Positions 42,909-52,403 are shown, counted from the first letter of the stretch. The stretch is DNA of 64,000 nucleotides from Croceicoccus hydrothermalis (GCF_022378335.1 NZ_JAIQCI010000032.1:1-64000); one strand, 5' to 3'. Notes: generated by a model not told the origin, from the sequence alone. Numbers and translations are program-made.

Positions 42909-43935
42909 GAGCGTGACAGATGTCTTCGATGCCTGGTGGGGCTGGCCGCCGCCGGTTCTCGACCCCGCCGGGCCCTATGCCGACGATATCGTCGTGCTGG
43001 CCTGGGCGCTGTTCGCGATGGGGGTGGTCGTCACCGGCATCGTGGTCGCCGCGCTTTACGTGGCGATCCGCGGCCCTGCGCGGTTGAAGGCGAAGCTTGG
43101 CGGCGAAACGCTGGTGTGGATCGGCGGGGTCGCCTTTCCCGGCGTCGTGCTGACCGCCCTGCTGGTGTGGGGGCTGTGGCTGACGTCGTCATTGACGCAG
43201 CCGGTGCCGGGCGGTGCCATGCGGGTGCGGGTCACCGGCTACATGTGGTGGTTCGACGTCGAATATCTCGGCCCCGATGGCGACGTGATCAGGCGCGACG
43301 CGAACGAGCTGCATATTCCGGTGGGCCGGCCTGTCGTGGTCGAGCTTCATAGCCAGGACGTGATCCACAGCTTCTGGGTGCCGAATCTTTCGGGCAAGGA
43401 GGACATGATCCCCGGCCGCACCAACGCGCTGGTGATCGAGGCGGACCGCGCCGGGCGTTTCGGCGGGGTCTGCGCCGAATACTGCGGCGGGCCGCATGCA
43501 TTGATGGGTTTTGTCACGGTGGCGCACGACCCTGCGGATTGGCGCGCGTGGGCCGGCGGACGGCGCATGGCGCCCCCCACCATCGCGGAGCAGGACGTGC
43601 CCGGCACCGTTCCCGCGCTTCGCCCTGCCGCCGCCGAACGGGCGAGCGATGCGCCGATCGCGGCGAGCGGGCGCGCCCTGTTCATGGAAAGCGGGTGCGC
43701 GGCATGCCACCGGGTGGCGGGAACCGAAGCGAACGGCATCGCCGGCCCCGACCTCACCCATGTCGGCAGCAGGCTCACGCTGGGCGCGGGCATCCTGCCG
43801 AACAATCGCGGCACGATGATCGGGTGGATCGGGGACAGTCAGTCGATCAAGCCGGGCAATCGCATGCCGAGTTACGACATGCTTTCGGCCGATGAATTGA
43901 CGGCCATCGCGATCTGGCTGGAAGAGCAGCGATGA
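42901..43935 (+). CDS. ctaC: Cytochrome c oxidase subunit II with fused cytochrome c domain (caa3 type)
   Basis: The 344-residue protein has two membrane helices (about 29-57 and 71-97) and a periplasmic cupredoxin domain whose CuA ligands are His156, Cys191, Cys195, His199 and Met202 (VIHSFW, VCAEYCGGPHALM). A C-terminal cytochrome c domain has CAACH at 266-270 and the axial Met322 in GNRMPSYDM. The CuA-plus-haem layout defines caa3 oxidases. The ATG preferred here overlaps the upstream cytochrome by eight bases; starts 10 and 4 codons earlier are possible. Its stop overlaps the subunit I start (ATGA). Confidence 0.92.
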   Translation: MNKSVTDVFDAWWGWPPPVLDPAGPYADDIVVLAWALFAMGVVVTGIVVAALYVAIRGPARLKAKLGGETLVWIGGVAFPGVVLTALLVWGLWLTSSLTQPVPGGAMRVRVTGYMWWFDVEYLGPDGDVIRRDANELHIPVGRPVVVELHSQDVIHSFWVPNLSGKEDMIPGRTNALVIEADRAGRFGGVCAEYCGGPHALMGFVTVAHDPADWRAWAGGRRMAPPTIAEQDVPGTVPALRPAAAERASDAPIAASGRALFMESGCAACHRVAGTEANGIAGPDLTHVGSRLTLGAGILPNNRGTMIGWIGDSQSIKPGNRMPSYDMLSADELTAIAIWLEEQR

Positions 43936-46520
43936 GCGATATATCGCGGCCAAGCACTCGCGACGCGATGGCCGGGCGCGCGTCCGAAACAGGCTTCGAC
44001 CACGATCTCTACGCCCGGTTCCCGACCCGCGAGCCGCGCCCCGACGGGGAGGTCGAGGAGCTGGAGAAGATCTGGGACAACCCCAAGGGCTGGGGTCTGC
44101 TGACCGTCGTCAACAACAATTACGTCGGTTTCTTTTACGTCGCGACGGCGTTCCTGTTCTTCCTGTTGGCCGGTGTGCTCGCGCTCGGCATGCGGGTGCA
44201 GCTTGCCGCGCCGATGCAGGATTTCCTGCCGCAGGATACCTATAACCAGTTCTTCACCATGCATGGCACGGTGATGATGTTCCTGTTCGCCGTCCCCATG
44301 GTGGAGGCGATCGGCGTGATGCTGCTGCCGCAGATGCTGGCCGCGCGCGACCTGCCGTTTCCGCGGCTGTCGGCCTATGCGTTCTGGGCGTATTGCGTAG
44401 GGGGCTTGTGCTTTTTCGCGAGCATTTTCGTCGGCCTTGCGCCCGATGGCGGGTGGTTCATGTATCCGCCGCTCACCTCCATCGCCTATAGCCCCGAGAT
44501 CAACACCGATTTCTGGCTGCTCGGCATCGGGTTCATCGAGATCAGCGCCATTGCCGGCGCGATCGAGATCATCGTGGGCGTTTTGCGCACCCGCGCGCCG
44601 GGCATGACGCTCGACCGGATGCCGATGTTCGCGTGGGCCATGCTGGTCTTTGCCGTGATGATCGTCGTCGCCTTTCCCAGCGTCATTCTCGGTACGCTGC
44701 TGCTCGAACTCGAACGGGCGTTCAACTGGCCCTTCTTCGATCCGACGCGCGGCGGCGATCCGCTCTTGTGGCAACACCTGTTCTGGTTTTTCGGCCATCC
44801 GGAGGTCTATATCATCTTCCTGCCCGCCGCCGGGTTGATGAGCATGATGGTCGCGACGGTCGCGCGCACGCCATTGGTGGGTTACCGGCTCAACGTGCTG
44901 GCGCTGGTGGCGACGGGGTTCATCAGCTTTGGCGTGTGGGCGCATCACATGTTCGCGACCGGCATGCCGCGCGTATCGACGGGGTATTTCAGCGCGGCCA
45001 GCATGGCGGTCAGCCTGCCCGCCGGGATACAGGTGTTCTGCTGGATCGCGACGTTGGCGGCGGGGCGCATCCGGTGGTCGACACCTGCCCTGTTCATCGT
45101 GGGCAGCATCGTCATCTTCGTGATGGGCGGGCTCACGGGCGTGATGGTCGGCATGGTCCCGTTCGACTGGCAGGCGCACGACAGCTATTTCATCGTGGCG
45201 CATCTGCATTACGTGCTTTTGGGCGGGATGGTTTTTCCCATGTTCGCCGCGTTCTATTACTGGAACGGAATGACGTCGAAGAACGCGCTGTCGGAACGGC
45301 GCGGGAAATGGGTGTTCTGGCTTATGTTTACGGGCCTGCACATCACGTTTCTGCCCATGCATCTTACCGGGTTCATGGGGATGCCGCGCCGGGTCTATAC
45401 CTATCTGCCGGGGCGGGGTCTGGAATGGCTGAACCTTGTATCGACCATCGGCGCGTTCGTCCTTGCGGCGGGGGTGTGTCTGTTCCTCTACGATCTTGCG
45501 CGCCGGTTCCGGTTCACCACGGACGAGGACGCGGGCAATACCTATGGCGGCGGCACGCTGGAATGGTTGCCGACCGGGATGTATTCGACCCGTTCGATCC
45601 CACTGGTAAAAAGCCGGGAGCCGCTCTGGGACGATCCGGAGCTTGGCGACGATGTGGCCGCGGGCCGCTATTTCCTGCCCAATAGCGCGACGGGCCTGCG
45701 CGAAACGCTGATCACTTCGCCCATCAATGCGGAGCCGCAATATATCCAGCTCATGCCCGGTCCATCGGCATGGCCGGTGGCATCGGCGGTGTTCACCGCG
45801 GGCTTCTTCCTCGCGCTCACGGTGCAGGCCTATGTGTTTTCGGCGGTGAGCGGCGTGCTTGCCGTTGCCTGCATCCTGCGCTGGCTGTGGGAAACGGACC
45901 GTCCCATCGAACAGGACCATGCCGACATCGGCGGCGGTATTACCGTGCCGATCGCCATCACCGGGCCATCGTCCCACTGGTGGTGGGCGCTCAATACCGT
46001 GATGGTGGTGATGGGCATGATCGTGTTCATGGCGCTGTTCAGCTATCTCTATCTTTTCGGCATCAATCCCGAATTCTGGATCGCACCGCCGGATGTGTTG
46101 CAGACAGCGGGCATCGCGGCGCTTCTGGTCGCGGCCTTTGTGGCGGCGTGGCTGTCGCGGCGGATCTTGGCGTCGAAGGCGCGCGGCGAATTTCCGGGAC
46201 AGGGCCCATGGCTGATGGCGGTTGTCGCAGCGGCGCTGCTCTGCGGCGCGGGGTGGTGGGACTGGACCGGGTGGCGGGGTGCCGGGCTCGATCCCGCGGC
46301 AAGCGGGCAGGGCGCGACCGTGTTCGCGCTGCTCGCGTTTCAGGCCTGCGCCGTGGGGATTGCGGGCCTCATGGCGCTCTATCTCGGCTATCGCAGCGGC
46401 AGGGGGCTGCTCGTCGCGCCGTCGAGTGTGACGCTCGACATCGTGGTGCGCTTCATCGGCTATACCGCGGTGCAGGGGCTTGTCATCGCGCTGGTCGTGC
46501 GACTGTTTCCGGGGGGCTGA
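43932..46520 (+). CDS. ctaD: Cytochrome c oxidase subunit I-III fusion (caa3 type)
   Basis: The 862-residue protein joins subunit I (about 1-585) to a seven-helix subunit III (about 600-862). Haem and copper ligands are all present: His111 (FFTMHGTVMM), His289 with the cross-linked Tyr293 and Glu291 (GHPEVY), His338 and His339 (VWAHHMF), His424 and His426 (VAHLHYV). The D-pathway entrance Asp is kept (ARDLPFPRL), but the usual Asn pair after it is Ser-Ala. The K-pathway Lys is Gln367 in LPAGIQVF, and the nearby Thr is Ala. Fused I-III oxidases are known in Thermus-type caa3 enzymes. The oxidase would reduce oxygen and may pump protons by modified routes. Confidence 0.92.
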   Translation: MSDISRPSTRDAMAGRASETGFDHDLYARFPTREPRPDGEVEELEKIWDNPKGWGLLTVVNNNYVGFFYVATAFLFFLLAGVLALGMRVQLAAPMQDFLPQDTYNQFFTMHGTVMMFLFAVPMVEAIGVMLLPQMLAARDLPFPRLSAYAFWAYCVGGLCFFASIFVGLAPDGGWFMYPPLTSIAYSPEINTDFWLLGIGFIEISAIAGAIEIIVGVLRTRAPGMTLDRMPMFAWAMLVFAVMIVVAFPSVILGTLLLELERAFNWPFFDPTRGGDPLLWQHLFWFFGHPEVYIIFLPAAGLMSMMVATVARTPLVGYRLNVLALVATGFISFGVWAHHMFATGMPRVSTGYFSAASMAVSLPAGIQVFCWIATLAAGRIRWSTPALFIVGSIVIFVMGGLTGVMVGMVPFDWQAHDSYFIVAHLHYVLLGGMVFPMFAAFYYWNGMTSKNALSERRGKWVFWLMFTGLHITFLPMHLTGFMGMPRRVYTYLPGRGLEWLNLVSTIGAFVLAAGVCLFLYDLARRFRFTTDEDAGNTYGGGTLEWLPTGMYSTRSIPLVKSREPLWDDPELGDDVAAGRYFLPNSATGLRETLITSPINAEPQYIQLMPGPSAWPVASAVFTAGFFLALTVQAYVFSAVSGVLAVACILRWLWETDRPIEQDHADIGGGITVPIAITGPSSHWWWALNTVMVVMGMIVFMALFSYLYLFGINPEFWIAPPDVLQTAGIAALLVAAFVAAWLSRRILASKARGEFPGQGPWLMAVVAAALLCGAGWWDWTGWRGAGLDPAASGQGATVFALLAFQACAVGIAGLMALYLGYRSGRGLLVAPSSVTLDIVVRFIGYTAVQGLVIALVVRLFPGG

Positions 46521-46524
46521 ACGG

Positions 46525-46803
46525 GTGGCGGATTATCGCAACGACGTCGACTGGCTGACCCCGGCGCTCGCACTCGCCGTATGGGCGGCGCATTTCTCGC
46601 TCGCATGGGCGGGGAGCAGCATCTTTCCGGGGCACCCTGCGGCGCGGGTGATCGGGGCGGGTCTGGCGCTGCCTGCCTTGTTCGCGATGGCATGGCTGTG
46701 GCGGCGGACCGGGGCGGGGCCGATGCGCGCCGTGCCCCGGCTCGGCATCGCGATTGCGGCCACCGGCGTGGTGTTCACGGTGCTGCCCGCCCTTTTCGGA
46801 TAG
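46525..46803 (+). CDS. Small membrane protein of the oxidase operon
   Basis: The 92-residue protein starts at a GTG four bases after the subunit I-III stop, behind GGGGGG. It has three hydrophobic helices, including WLTPALALAVWAAHFSLAWA and RLGIAIAATGVVFTVLPALF. I do not recognise a family. Position and size suggest a small accessory subunit (subunit IV-like) or assembly factor of the caa3 oxidase. Confidence 0.6.
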   Translation: MADYRNDVDWLTPALALAVWAAHFSLAWAGSSIFPGHPAARVIGAGLALPALFAMAWLWRRTGAGPMRAVPRLGIAIAATGVVFTVLPALFG

Positions 46804-46807
46804 CGCG

Positions 46808-47449
46808 CTATTGCGACTTGCCGCCGAACAGGTCGCTACTTCCTGCAAAGCCGAGCCCGGCGCCGATCGACACCACACCGACCCCCAGCGCGATGAGCAT
46901 GAGCAGGCCGTCGCGAACGAGCAGGGCAAGGCCGAATGCGATGATGGCGGCCATCGGCGCGGTGCTGGCAAACGGCACGAATTCGAGCGGCGGCACCGTC
47001 AGGCACAGGAGAATCACGATGGCGGCGGCAATCCGCGGCCAGATGCCGGTCACGAAACGCGGCATGCGCCCGTGGAACCACCGGTCCAGCCATGTCGCCA
47101 ACCCGTCGAGCTTGTCCGCGGCCTTGTGGAGCTTGCCGCCCGAAATCGCGCGCTTCTGAACGAGTTGCGGAAGCCACAGATGCTCCTTGCCGATGAGCAA
47201 TTGCGCGGCGACCAGCGCGACGATCGTGGCGAGAAAGGTCGGAACGCCGGGGATCCCGCCGACCGGGCTGATCTCGATCATTGCGGGGAGCATCATCGCC
47301 GGGCCATAGGACCTGTCGCCGATGGTATCGAGGACATTGCCGATGGAAACCTCGTCCTGCCGGTCCGCCAGCTTGCGCAGCGCGGCGAGGATTTCACAGA
47401 CCGAATGGACCTCTTCGCCCGTGTCTTCTCCCGTATTCCCGGTGTTCAT
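46808..47449 (-). CDS. exoD: ExoD family exopolysaccharide synthesis protein
   Basis: The 213-residue membrane protein shows VSIGNVLDTIGDRSYGPAMM and MIEISPVGGIPGVPTFLATI, the two conserved stretches of the ExoD family, then helices including LEFVPFASTAPMAAIIAFGL. ExoD of rhizobia is linked to exopolysaccharide production and alkaline tolerance, but its molecular role is unknown. The ATG has AAGGAG eight bases upstream. It converges on the oxidase operon, four bases apart, and appears unrelated to it. Confidence 0.85.
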   Translation of the reverse strand: MNTGNTGEDTGEEVHSVCEILAALRKLADRQDEVSIGNVLDTIGDRSYGPAMMLPAMIEISPVGGIPGVPTFLATIVALVAAQLLIGKEHLWLPQLVQKRAISGGKLHKAADKLDGLATWLDRWFHGRMPRFVTGIWPRIAAAIVILLCLTVPPLEFVPFASTAPMAAIIAFGLALLVRDGLLMLIALGVGVVSIGAGLGFAGSSDLFGGKSQ

Positions 47450-47932
47450 CGCGGCGTTCTCCTTTGCCGATCGGATGGTTATACGTGGGAACAGGCCGTG
47501 CAAGAAAGTTCGAGCGTCGAGGTCTTGCGAAAGCCTGTCAAGGGTCCGATCGCGGCGACCCGCGCGGCGAGGGACGGCATCGGCATCGGTGCCTATCCGT
47601 TCGACATCTTAAGGTGGTGCCCAAATGCCGGGATGGCATGGCAGGCCTGCACAGTCTGCGGCGCGACGGGCATTATGCGGCCCGTCGATCCGCGCGGCGC
47701 CTAAAGGGGGCGGGGTCAGCTGGCACGCCCGCCGGCCGTACGCATGGTTTCCACATGCAAACGCCGTGTCGGGCCGGGGCTATCGTGGTAAACCCACGCT
47801 GGCACCCGGGTAATGGCGAAACTATCCTGCGCGAATCGCGACCGTTTCCGACCAGATCCCATTGGCAGATCTTACGGGTGCGCTATCTCACGACCCGATC
47901 CGTGCGCGATGGGATCGATTCCGGCGCGCCGA
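47450..47932. other. Non-coding gap between exoD and the arabinose locus
   Basis: No gene is supported in these 483 bases. A GTG frame at 47500-47704 would encode about 67 residues ending in CPNAGMAWQACTVCGATG, but it has no ribosome-binding site and no family match I know. CGTGG(5)CCACG at 47784-47798 and GATCCCAT/ATGGGATC (47855-47862 and 47909-47916) are the only dyads noticed; the latter could fold in the 3' region of the dehydratase transcript. Confidence 0.45.
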
Positions 47933-49738
47933 TCAATGGCTGTCGCGCGGGATGCCTTTCGTCTGTGCGATGCGCTGATATTGCTCGGCCCCTTCCAGGA
48001 TGGCGCCAGTGTCCATCTGTCCGACGAATTTGCGCTGCAACTCCTGCCAGGGCGTCTGGGATGCGGGATATTCGTACCCGCCTTTCGCCTTCAACGCCTC
48101 GCGCCGCTCCTCGATCTCCTGATCCGGGATCAGCACGTTGACCTGTCCGGCACGCAGATCAACGCGCAGACGATCGCCCGTCCGCAGGATCGCCAGCCCG
48201 CCCAGAACCGCCGCTTCCGGGCTGGCATTCAGGATCGACGGGCTTCCCGATGTGCCCGACTGGCGTCCGTCGCCGATGCACGGCAATGCGTCGACGCCGC
48301 GCCGGATCAGATAGGATGGGGGCCGCATGTTGACGACCTCCGCCGATCCTGGATAGCCGACCGGTCCGGTGCCGCGAATGCACAGAATGCTGTTTTCCGT
48401 GATGTTGAGCGAGGGATCGTCGATCCGCGCGTGATAATCTTCCGGCCCGTCGAATACGACCGCCTCGCCTTCGAACGCGTCGGGGTCGTCGGAATCGGAA
48501 AGATAGCTTTTGCGGAAGGCCGCGGTAATCACGCTGGTCTTCATGATGGCCGCATCAAACAGATTGCCCGTCAAGACGCGGAAGCCCGCATTGTTGAGCA
48601 AGGCGTCGTCGAAACGCTTGATGACGCGATCGTCCTCGATCGTGGCATCGCGACAGTTTTCGCCGATCGTCTTGCCATTCGCGGTGATCGCATCGGCGTT
48701 GATCAGGCCCTTTTCGATCAGCTGCGCAACGACGGCGGGCACCCCGCCCGCGTGGTAATAATCCTCACCGAGATATTCGCCCGCCGGCTGCAGATTGACC
48801 AGAAGCGGGATCGCATGCCCGACATCCTCCCAATCGGTCAGGGGGAGATCGACGCCGGCGTGGCGCGCGATGGCGGCAAGATGGATGGGCGCATTGGTCG
48901 ACCCGCCGATTGCGGAATTGACCGCGATGGCGTTGTGGAATGCCTCCTTCGTCATGATGTCGCATGGTTTCAGGTCTTCGTGCACCATTTCGACGATGCG
49001 CTTGCCCGTGTGATAGGCGCATTCCTGCCGGTCGCGATAGGGGGCGGGGATCGCGGCCGAGCCGGGAAGCATCATGCCCAGCGCTTCGGCAAGCGAATTC
49101 ATCGTTGTTGCCGTGCCCATCGTGTTGCAATATCCGGTCGACGGGGCCGACGATGCGACCAGCTTGATAAAGCCGTCCTCGTCCAGCTCGCCCTTGGCCA
49201 TCAGTTCCCGGCCTTTCCACACGATCGTGCCCGAACCGGTCCGCTGCCCCTTGTACCAGCCGTTCAGCATCGGACCCACCGACAATGCGATGGCCGGGAT
49301 GTTGACCGTCGCCGCCGCCATCAGCAACGCTGGCGTCGTCTTGTCGCACCCGGTCGTGAGCACGACGCCGTCGAGCGGATAGCCATAAAGCGCCTCGACC
49401 AGCCCGAGATAGGCGAGGTTGCGGTCCAATCCCGCGGTCGGACGTTTTCCCGTTTCCTGAATGGGATGGACGGGAAATTCGATGGCGATGCCGCCCATTT
49501 CACGAATGCCTTCACGAATACGCTGCGCCAGCACGATATGGTGACGGTTGCAAGGCGAAAGATCGCTGCCGGTTTGCGCAATACCGATAATCGGACGCTC
49601 GGAGCGCAGTTCCTCGAGCGAAAGTCCGAAATTAAGATACCGCTCCAGATAAAGAGAGGTCATATCGATGTTGTCGGAATTGTCGAACCACGCCCTGGAA
49701 CGAAGGGCCGGCTTTTTGTTGTCAGTCACGATCGACAT
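47933..49738 (-). CDS. IlvD/Edd family dehydratase, probable L-arabonate dehydratase
   Basis: The 601-residue enzyme dehydrates a sugar acid to a 2-keto-3-deoxy acid; L-arabonate to 2-keto-3-deoxy-L-arabonate is the likely reaction here. Iron-sulfur ligands are visible as Cys in [20 protein letters not shown] and [10 protein letters not shown], with the [20 protein letters not shown] core and [18 protein letters not shown] near the C-terminus. The length exceeds IlvD proper (about 560-615 in the sugar-acid group). It lies 37 bases after the epimerase gene on the same strand. Neighbouring arabinan and arabinose genes decide for arabonate over xylonate or branched-chain substrates. Confidence 0.88.
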   Translation of the reverse strand: MSIVTDNKKPALRSRAWFDNSDNIDMTSLYLERYLNFGLSLEELRSERPIIGIAQTGSDLSPCNRHHIVLAQRIREGIREMGGIAIEFPVHPIQETGKRPTAGLDRNLAYLGLVEALYGYPLDGVVLTTGCDKTTPALLMAAATVNIPAIALSVGPMLNGWYKGQRTGSGTIVWKGRELMAKGELDEDGFIKLVASSAPSTGYCNTMGTATTMNSLAEALGMMLPGSAAIPAPYRDRQECAYHTGKRIVEMVHEDLKPCDIMTKEAFHNAIAVNSAIGGSTNAPIHLAAIARHAGVDLPLTDWEDVGHAIPLLVNLQPAGEYLGEDYYHAGGVPAVVAQLIEKGLINADAITANGKTIGENCRDATIEDDRVIKRFDDALLNNAGFRVLTGNLFDAAIMKTSVITAAFRKSYLSDSDDPDAFEGEAVVFDGPEDYHARIDDPSLNITENSILCIRGTGPVGYPGSAEVVNMRPPSYLIRRGVDALPCIGDGRQSGTSGSPSILNASPEAAVLGGLAILRTGDRLRVDLRAGQVNVLIPDQEIEERREALKAKGGYEYPASQTPWQELQRKFVGQMDTGAILEGAEQYQRIAQTKGIPRDSH

Positions 49739-49775
49739 CTCTCACGTTTAGGAAACGGTTGGTGCAAATGGGGGA

Positions 49776-50918
49776 TCAGCGGGCCACCGACACGCGATAG
49801 ACCATCACGTGCCGATAAGGCTTGCCCGGATCGACGCGCGCCGACGCGAAATCCGGCTGATTCGGGGCGTCCGGAAACTTCTGCGGTTCGAGCGCGATGC
49901 CGTCGCCCATGCGATAGAGCGTGTCGTTCTTGCCGACATAAGTCCCGTCGAGGAAATTGCCGGAATAGAACTGTACCCCAGGCTCGGTCGAAAGCACTTC
50001 GAGAACGCGGCCCGATACGGGGTCCTCCAGCCTTGCGGCGAGTTCGGGGCGGCGCGTCACGCCCTTGTCGAGCGCGAAATTATGATCGAAGCCGCGGCCA
50101 TAGACGATCTGCTGATTGCCGCCATCGCGCAAGCCTTGCCGGATGGGCTTCGCCTTGCGGAAATCGAAGGGCGTCCCCTCGACCGGTCGCAGTTCGCCCG
50201 TCGGGATCAGGTTCTCGGTGACGGGCGTGTACCGGGCGGCGGGGATGGTAAGGATGTTGTCCATCGCACCTTGCGGGGCGCCCTGTCCCGCCATGTTGAA
50301 CAATGCGTGGTTCGTCATGTTGATGATCGTCGGCTTGTCCGTACTCGCATCGAACGTGATCGTCAGGGCGCCATCATCGTCCAGCGTATAGGTGGTCCGG
50401 GCCTCGACCCGGCCGGGATAGCCGGAATCGCCATGCTCGCTCACGAGCGTGAAAACGGCCTGCGCTTTCGAGCCCTGCGTGACCTTCGACACGGTCCAGT
50501 TCTGCACGTCGAAACCATTGCCGCCGCCATGAAGCGTGTTTTCGCCATCGTTGGTGGGAAGCTGATATGTTTTGCCGTCGAGGGTGAAGCGCCCGCCATC
50601 GATGCGATTGGCGAAACGGCCGACCGTCACGCCCCAGTAATTGGGACGGGTCTTGTACGACTGAATATCGTCGGATCCGATCGTGATGTCGGCCATGACA
50701 CCGTCGCGATCGGGCGCCATGAATTTCCACAATGTCGCGCCGAGGCTGAGAAGGGTCACGGACACGCCGTTGTCGCCAGACAGGGTGACGGCCTCGACAA
50801 TCGTGCCGTCGTCCAGCGTTGCGGCAATCTCGCGCTCGGCTTCGGCGGCGAGGGCCGGATTGGCGCCGCCCAGTGCCAGCACGGCGAGCACATTTGCAGC
50901 CATCCGGTATCCAACCAT
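49776..50918 (-). CDS. Secreted aldose 1-epimerase (mutarotase)
   Basis: The 380-residue protein has a signal peptide (MVGYRMAANVLAVLALGGAN, cleavage after ALA) and a galactose-mutarotase fold: NYWGVTVGRFANRIDGGRFT, TLHGGGNGFDVQNW with the substrate His, MTNHALFNMAG with the catalytic His, and GVQFYSGNFLDGT. A later Glu in IALEPQKFPDAPNQ is the expected catalytic base. It interconverts sugar anomers in the periplasm, speeding uptake or oxidation of L-arabinose. The ATG has AAGGGAG eight bases before it. It is first in an operon with the dehydratase, divergent from the permease. Confidence 0.9.
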   Translation of the reverse strand: MVGYRMAANVLAVLALGGANPALAAEAEREIAATLDDGTIVEAVTLSGDNGVSVTLLSLGATLWKFMAPDRDGVMADITIGSDDIQSYKTRPNYWGVTVGRFANRIDGGRFTLDGKTYQLPTNDGENTLHGGGNGFDVQNWTVSKVTQGSKAQAVFTLVSEHGDSGYPGRVEARTTYTLDDDGALTITFDASTDKPTIINMTNHALFNMAGQGAPQGAMDNILTIPAARYTPVTENLIPTGELRPVEGTPFDFRKAKPIRQGLRDGGNQQIVYGRGFDHNFALDKGVTRRPELAARLEDPVSGRVLEVLSTEPGVQFYSGNFLDGTYVGKNDTLYRMGDGIALEPQKFPDAPNQPDFASARVDPGKPYRHVMVYRVSVAR

Positions 50919-50965
50919 ACCCAACACTCCCTTGGTCCATTCTTACGCAGGCCGCGTCTAACGCG

Positions 50966-50993
50966 TTGACGCGCGGTGCGAACTGCATATAGT
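50966..50993 (+). promoter_or_regulatory. Sigma-70-type promoter of the sugar permease
   Basis: TTGACG and TATAGT are separated by 16 bases, about 65 bases upstream of the permease ATG. This is the best promoter match seen in the window. The -10 overlaps a GntR-type operator candidate. Confidence 0.6.
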
Positions 50994-51000
50994 CCGACAA
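50990..51000. promoter_or_regulatory. FadR-subfamily GntR operator candidate TAGTCCGACAA
   Basis: The 11-mer fits TNGTNNNACNA, the known operator pattern of FadR-type GntR regulators, at every fixed position. It overlaps the permease -10 box. A FadR-type GntR gene lies 1.5 kb away, and a 9-of-11 match (ATGTCGGAGTA) to its reverse complement occurs upstream of the aldehyde dehydrogenase gene. Confidence 0.55.
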
Positions 51001-51016
51001 ATAAAGCCATTGCAAG

Positions 51017-51036
51017 AAAGATCGGTCAAGATCTTT
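51017..51036 (+). promoter_or_regulatory. 7-bp inverted repeat in the permease leader
   Basis: AAAGATC and GATCTTT are separated by six bases, between the proposed promoter and the ribosome-binding site. It could be a second operator or a leader hairpin. Confidence 0.4.
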
Positions 51037-51058
51037 ACAGCATGAGGAGATGGATAAG

Positions 51059-52378
51059 ATGAATGCAAACCAACCGGACGCGGCGCCTGCCGCGGTTTCG
51101 GCCGATGGGAAAGTCGTGCGCTACGGCCCGGCGCTTACGTTGCTTGCAAGCCTGTTTTTCATGTGGGGCTTCATCACCGTCATCAACAACACGCTGCTTC
51201 CCCATCTGCGCAGCGTTTTCGATCTGAACTATACGCAGACGACGCTGATCGAATCGGTCTGGTTCATCGCCTATTTTGTCGCTTCCATCCCCTCGGCAAA
51301 GCTGATCGAGAAGGTCGGTTACAAGAATTCGCTGGTCTGCGGCCTCGGCATCATGGCCGCGGGTGCGGTTGGCATGATGCTCGCGGCCAGCATACCCTCC
51401 TATGGTGTGACATTGTTCATGCTCTTCGTCATCGCCAGCGGCATCACCTTGCTGCAGGTTGCCGCCAACCCTTATGTCGCGGTAGTGGGCAAGCCCGAAA
51501 CGGCGTCGTCCCGGCTCAATCTCGTGCAGGCGATGAACTCTGCGGGTACCATGCTGGCCCCACTGTTCGGCGCCTTCCTTATCCTGGGCCGCACGCGGGG
51601 CGGAACGGTCGAGGCGGGCACGGTGTTGACGCCGGCCGAACGGCTTGCGGATGCGCAATCGGTCATTCTACCCTACGGGCTGGTGGCTGCGGTGCTCGTC
51701 GTGCTGGCCATCGTGATCTGGCGCTTTCCGCTTCCCGACATGGGATCGTCGAACCGCCGCGCGACAAAGGATGAACGCAAATCCCTCTCGCTCTGGAAGC
51801 ACCGGAACCTGGTCTTCGGGGTGCCGGCGATCTTCATCTATCTCATTGCTGAGATCGGCGTCGCCAATCTTTTCGTAAACTTCGTCAGCCGCCCCGATAT
51901 CGCCAATCTCACCAATGAGCAGGCCGGTCGCTATCTCACGCTCCTGTGGGCCGGCATGATGGTCGGCCGGTTCGCAGGCTCCGCCATCATGCAGCGTTTC
52001 GACGCGGCGCATGTGCTCGCCGTCGCATCGATCGGGGCGTTCGTCGTCATGGTCGCGACGGTGTTCCTGACCGGACCCATGGCGATGTGGGCCCTGATTT
52101 CGGTCGGATTGTTCCACTCCATCATGTTCCCGACGATTTTCACGCTTGGGATCAAGGGGCTGGGCTCGCTTACCGAGGAAGGTTCCGGTCTTCTCGTGAT
52201 GGCGATCGCCGGCGGTGCGCTGGTGGTGGTTCAGGGCTGGATCGCCGACAGCTACGGCCTGCAGAACTCGTTCCTGCTGACGGCGGCATGCGAGCTTTAC
52301 GTGCTGTTCTATGCCCTGTGGGGCAGCAAGCCGACCCATGCGGTCGCGCACGAACCGCTGGCGCAATCGACCGGCTGA
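51059..52378 (+). CDS. Sugar:proton symporter, FucP-type MFS permease (probable L-arabinose)
   Basis: The 439-residue permease has twelve membrane helices. It shows the family stretches FFMWGFITVINNTLLPHLRS and LQVAANPYVAVVGKPETASS, then LNLVQAMNSAGTMLAPLFGA and GLFHSIMFPTIFTLGIKGLG. The FucP family imports L-fucose and related sugars; L-arabinose is the likely substrate from context. The ATG was chosen because GAGGAG is properly spaced for it, not for one three codons earlier. It has its own promoter and terminator, so it is a single-gene unit under probable GntR control. Confidence 0.88.
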   Translation: MNANQPDAAPAAVSADGKVVRYGPALTLLASLFFMWGFITVINNTLLPHLRSVFDLNYTQTTLIESVWFIAYFVASIPSAKLIEKVGYKNSLVCGLGIMAAGAVGMMLAASIPSYGVTLFMLFVIASGITLLQVAANPYVAVVGKPETASSRLNLVQAMNSAGTMLAPLFGAFLILGRTRGGTVEAGTVLTPAERLADAQSVILPYGLVAAVLVVLAIVIWRFPLPDMGSSNRRATKDERKSLSLWKHRNLVFGVPAIFIYLIAEIGVANLFVNFVSRPDIANLTNEQAGRYLTLLWAGMMVGRFAGSAIMQRFDAAHVLAVASIGAFVVMVATVFLTGPMAMWALISVGLFHSIMFPTIFTLGIKGLGSLTEEGSGLLVMAIAGGALVVVQGWIADSYGLQNSFLLTAACELYVLFYALWGSKPTHAVAHEPLAQSTG

Positions 52379-52403
52379 ATTCGCTCCGTCCTGTCTTGGG
52401 GAA

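Noticed and set aside
47500-47704. Small Cys-containing frame between exoD and the arabinose locus
   Set aside because: It has only a GTG start without a ribosome-binding site, and its CxxC pattern alone is not enough to call a gene.
47813-50221. Plus-strand frame of about 800 codons over the dehydratase and epimerase genes
   Set aside because: Both minus-strand genes have full family motifs, and the plus-strand product is low-complexity and Arg-rich.
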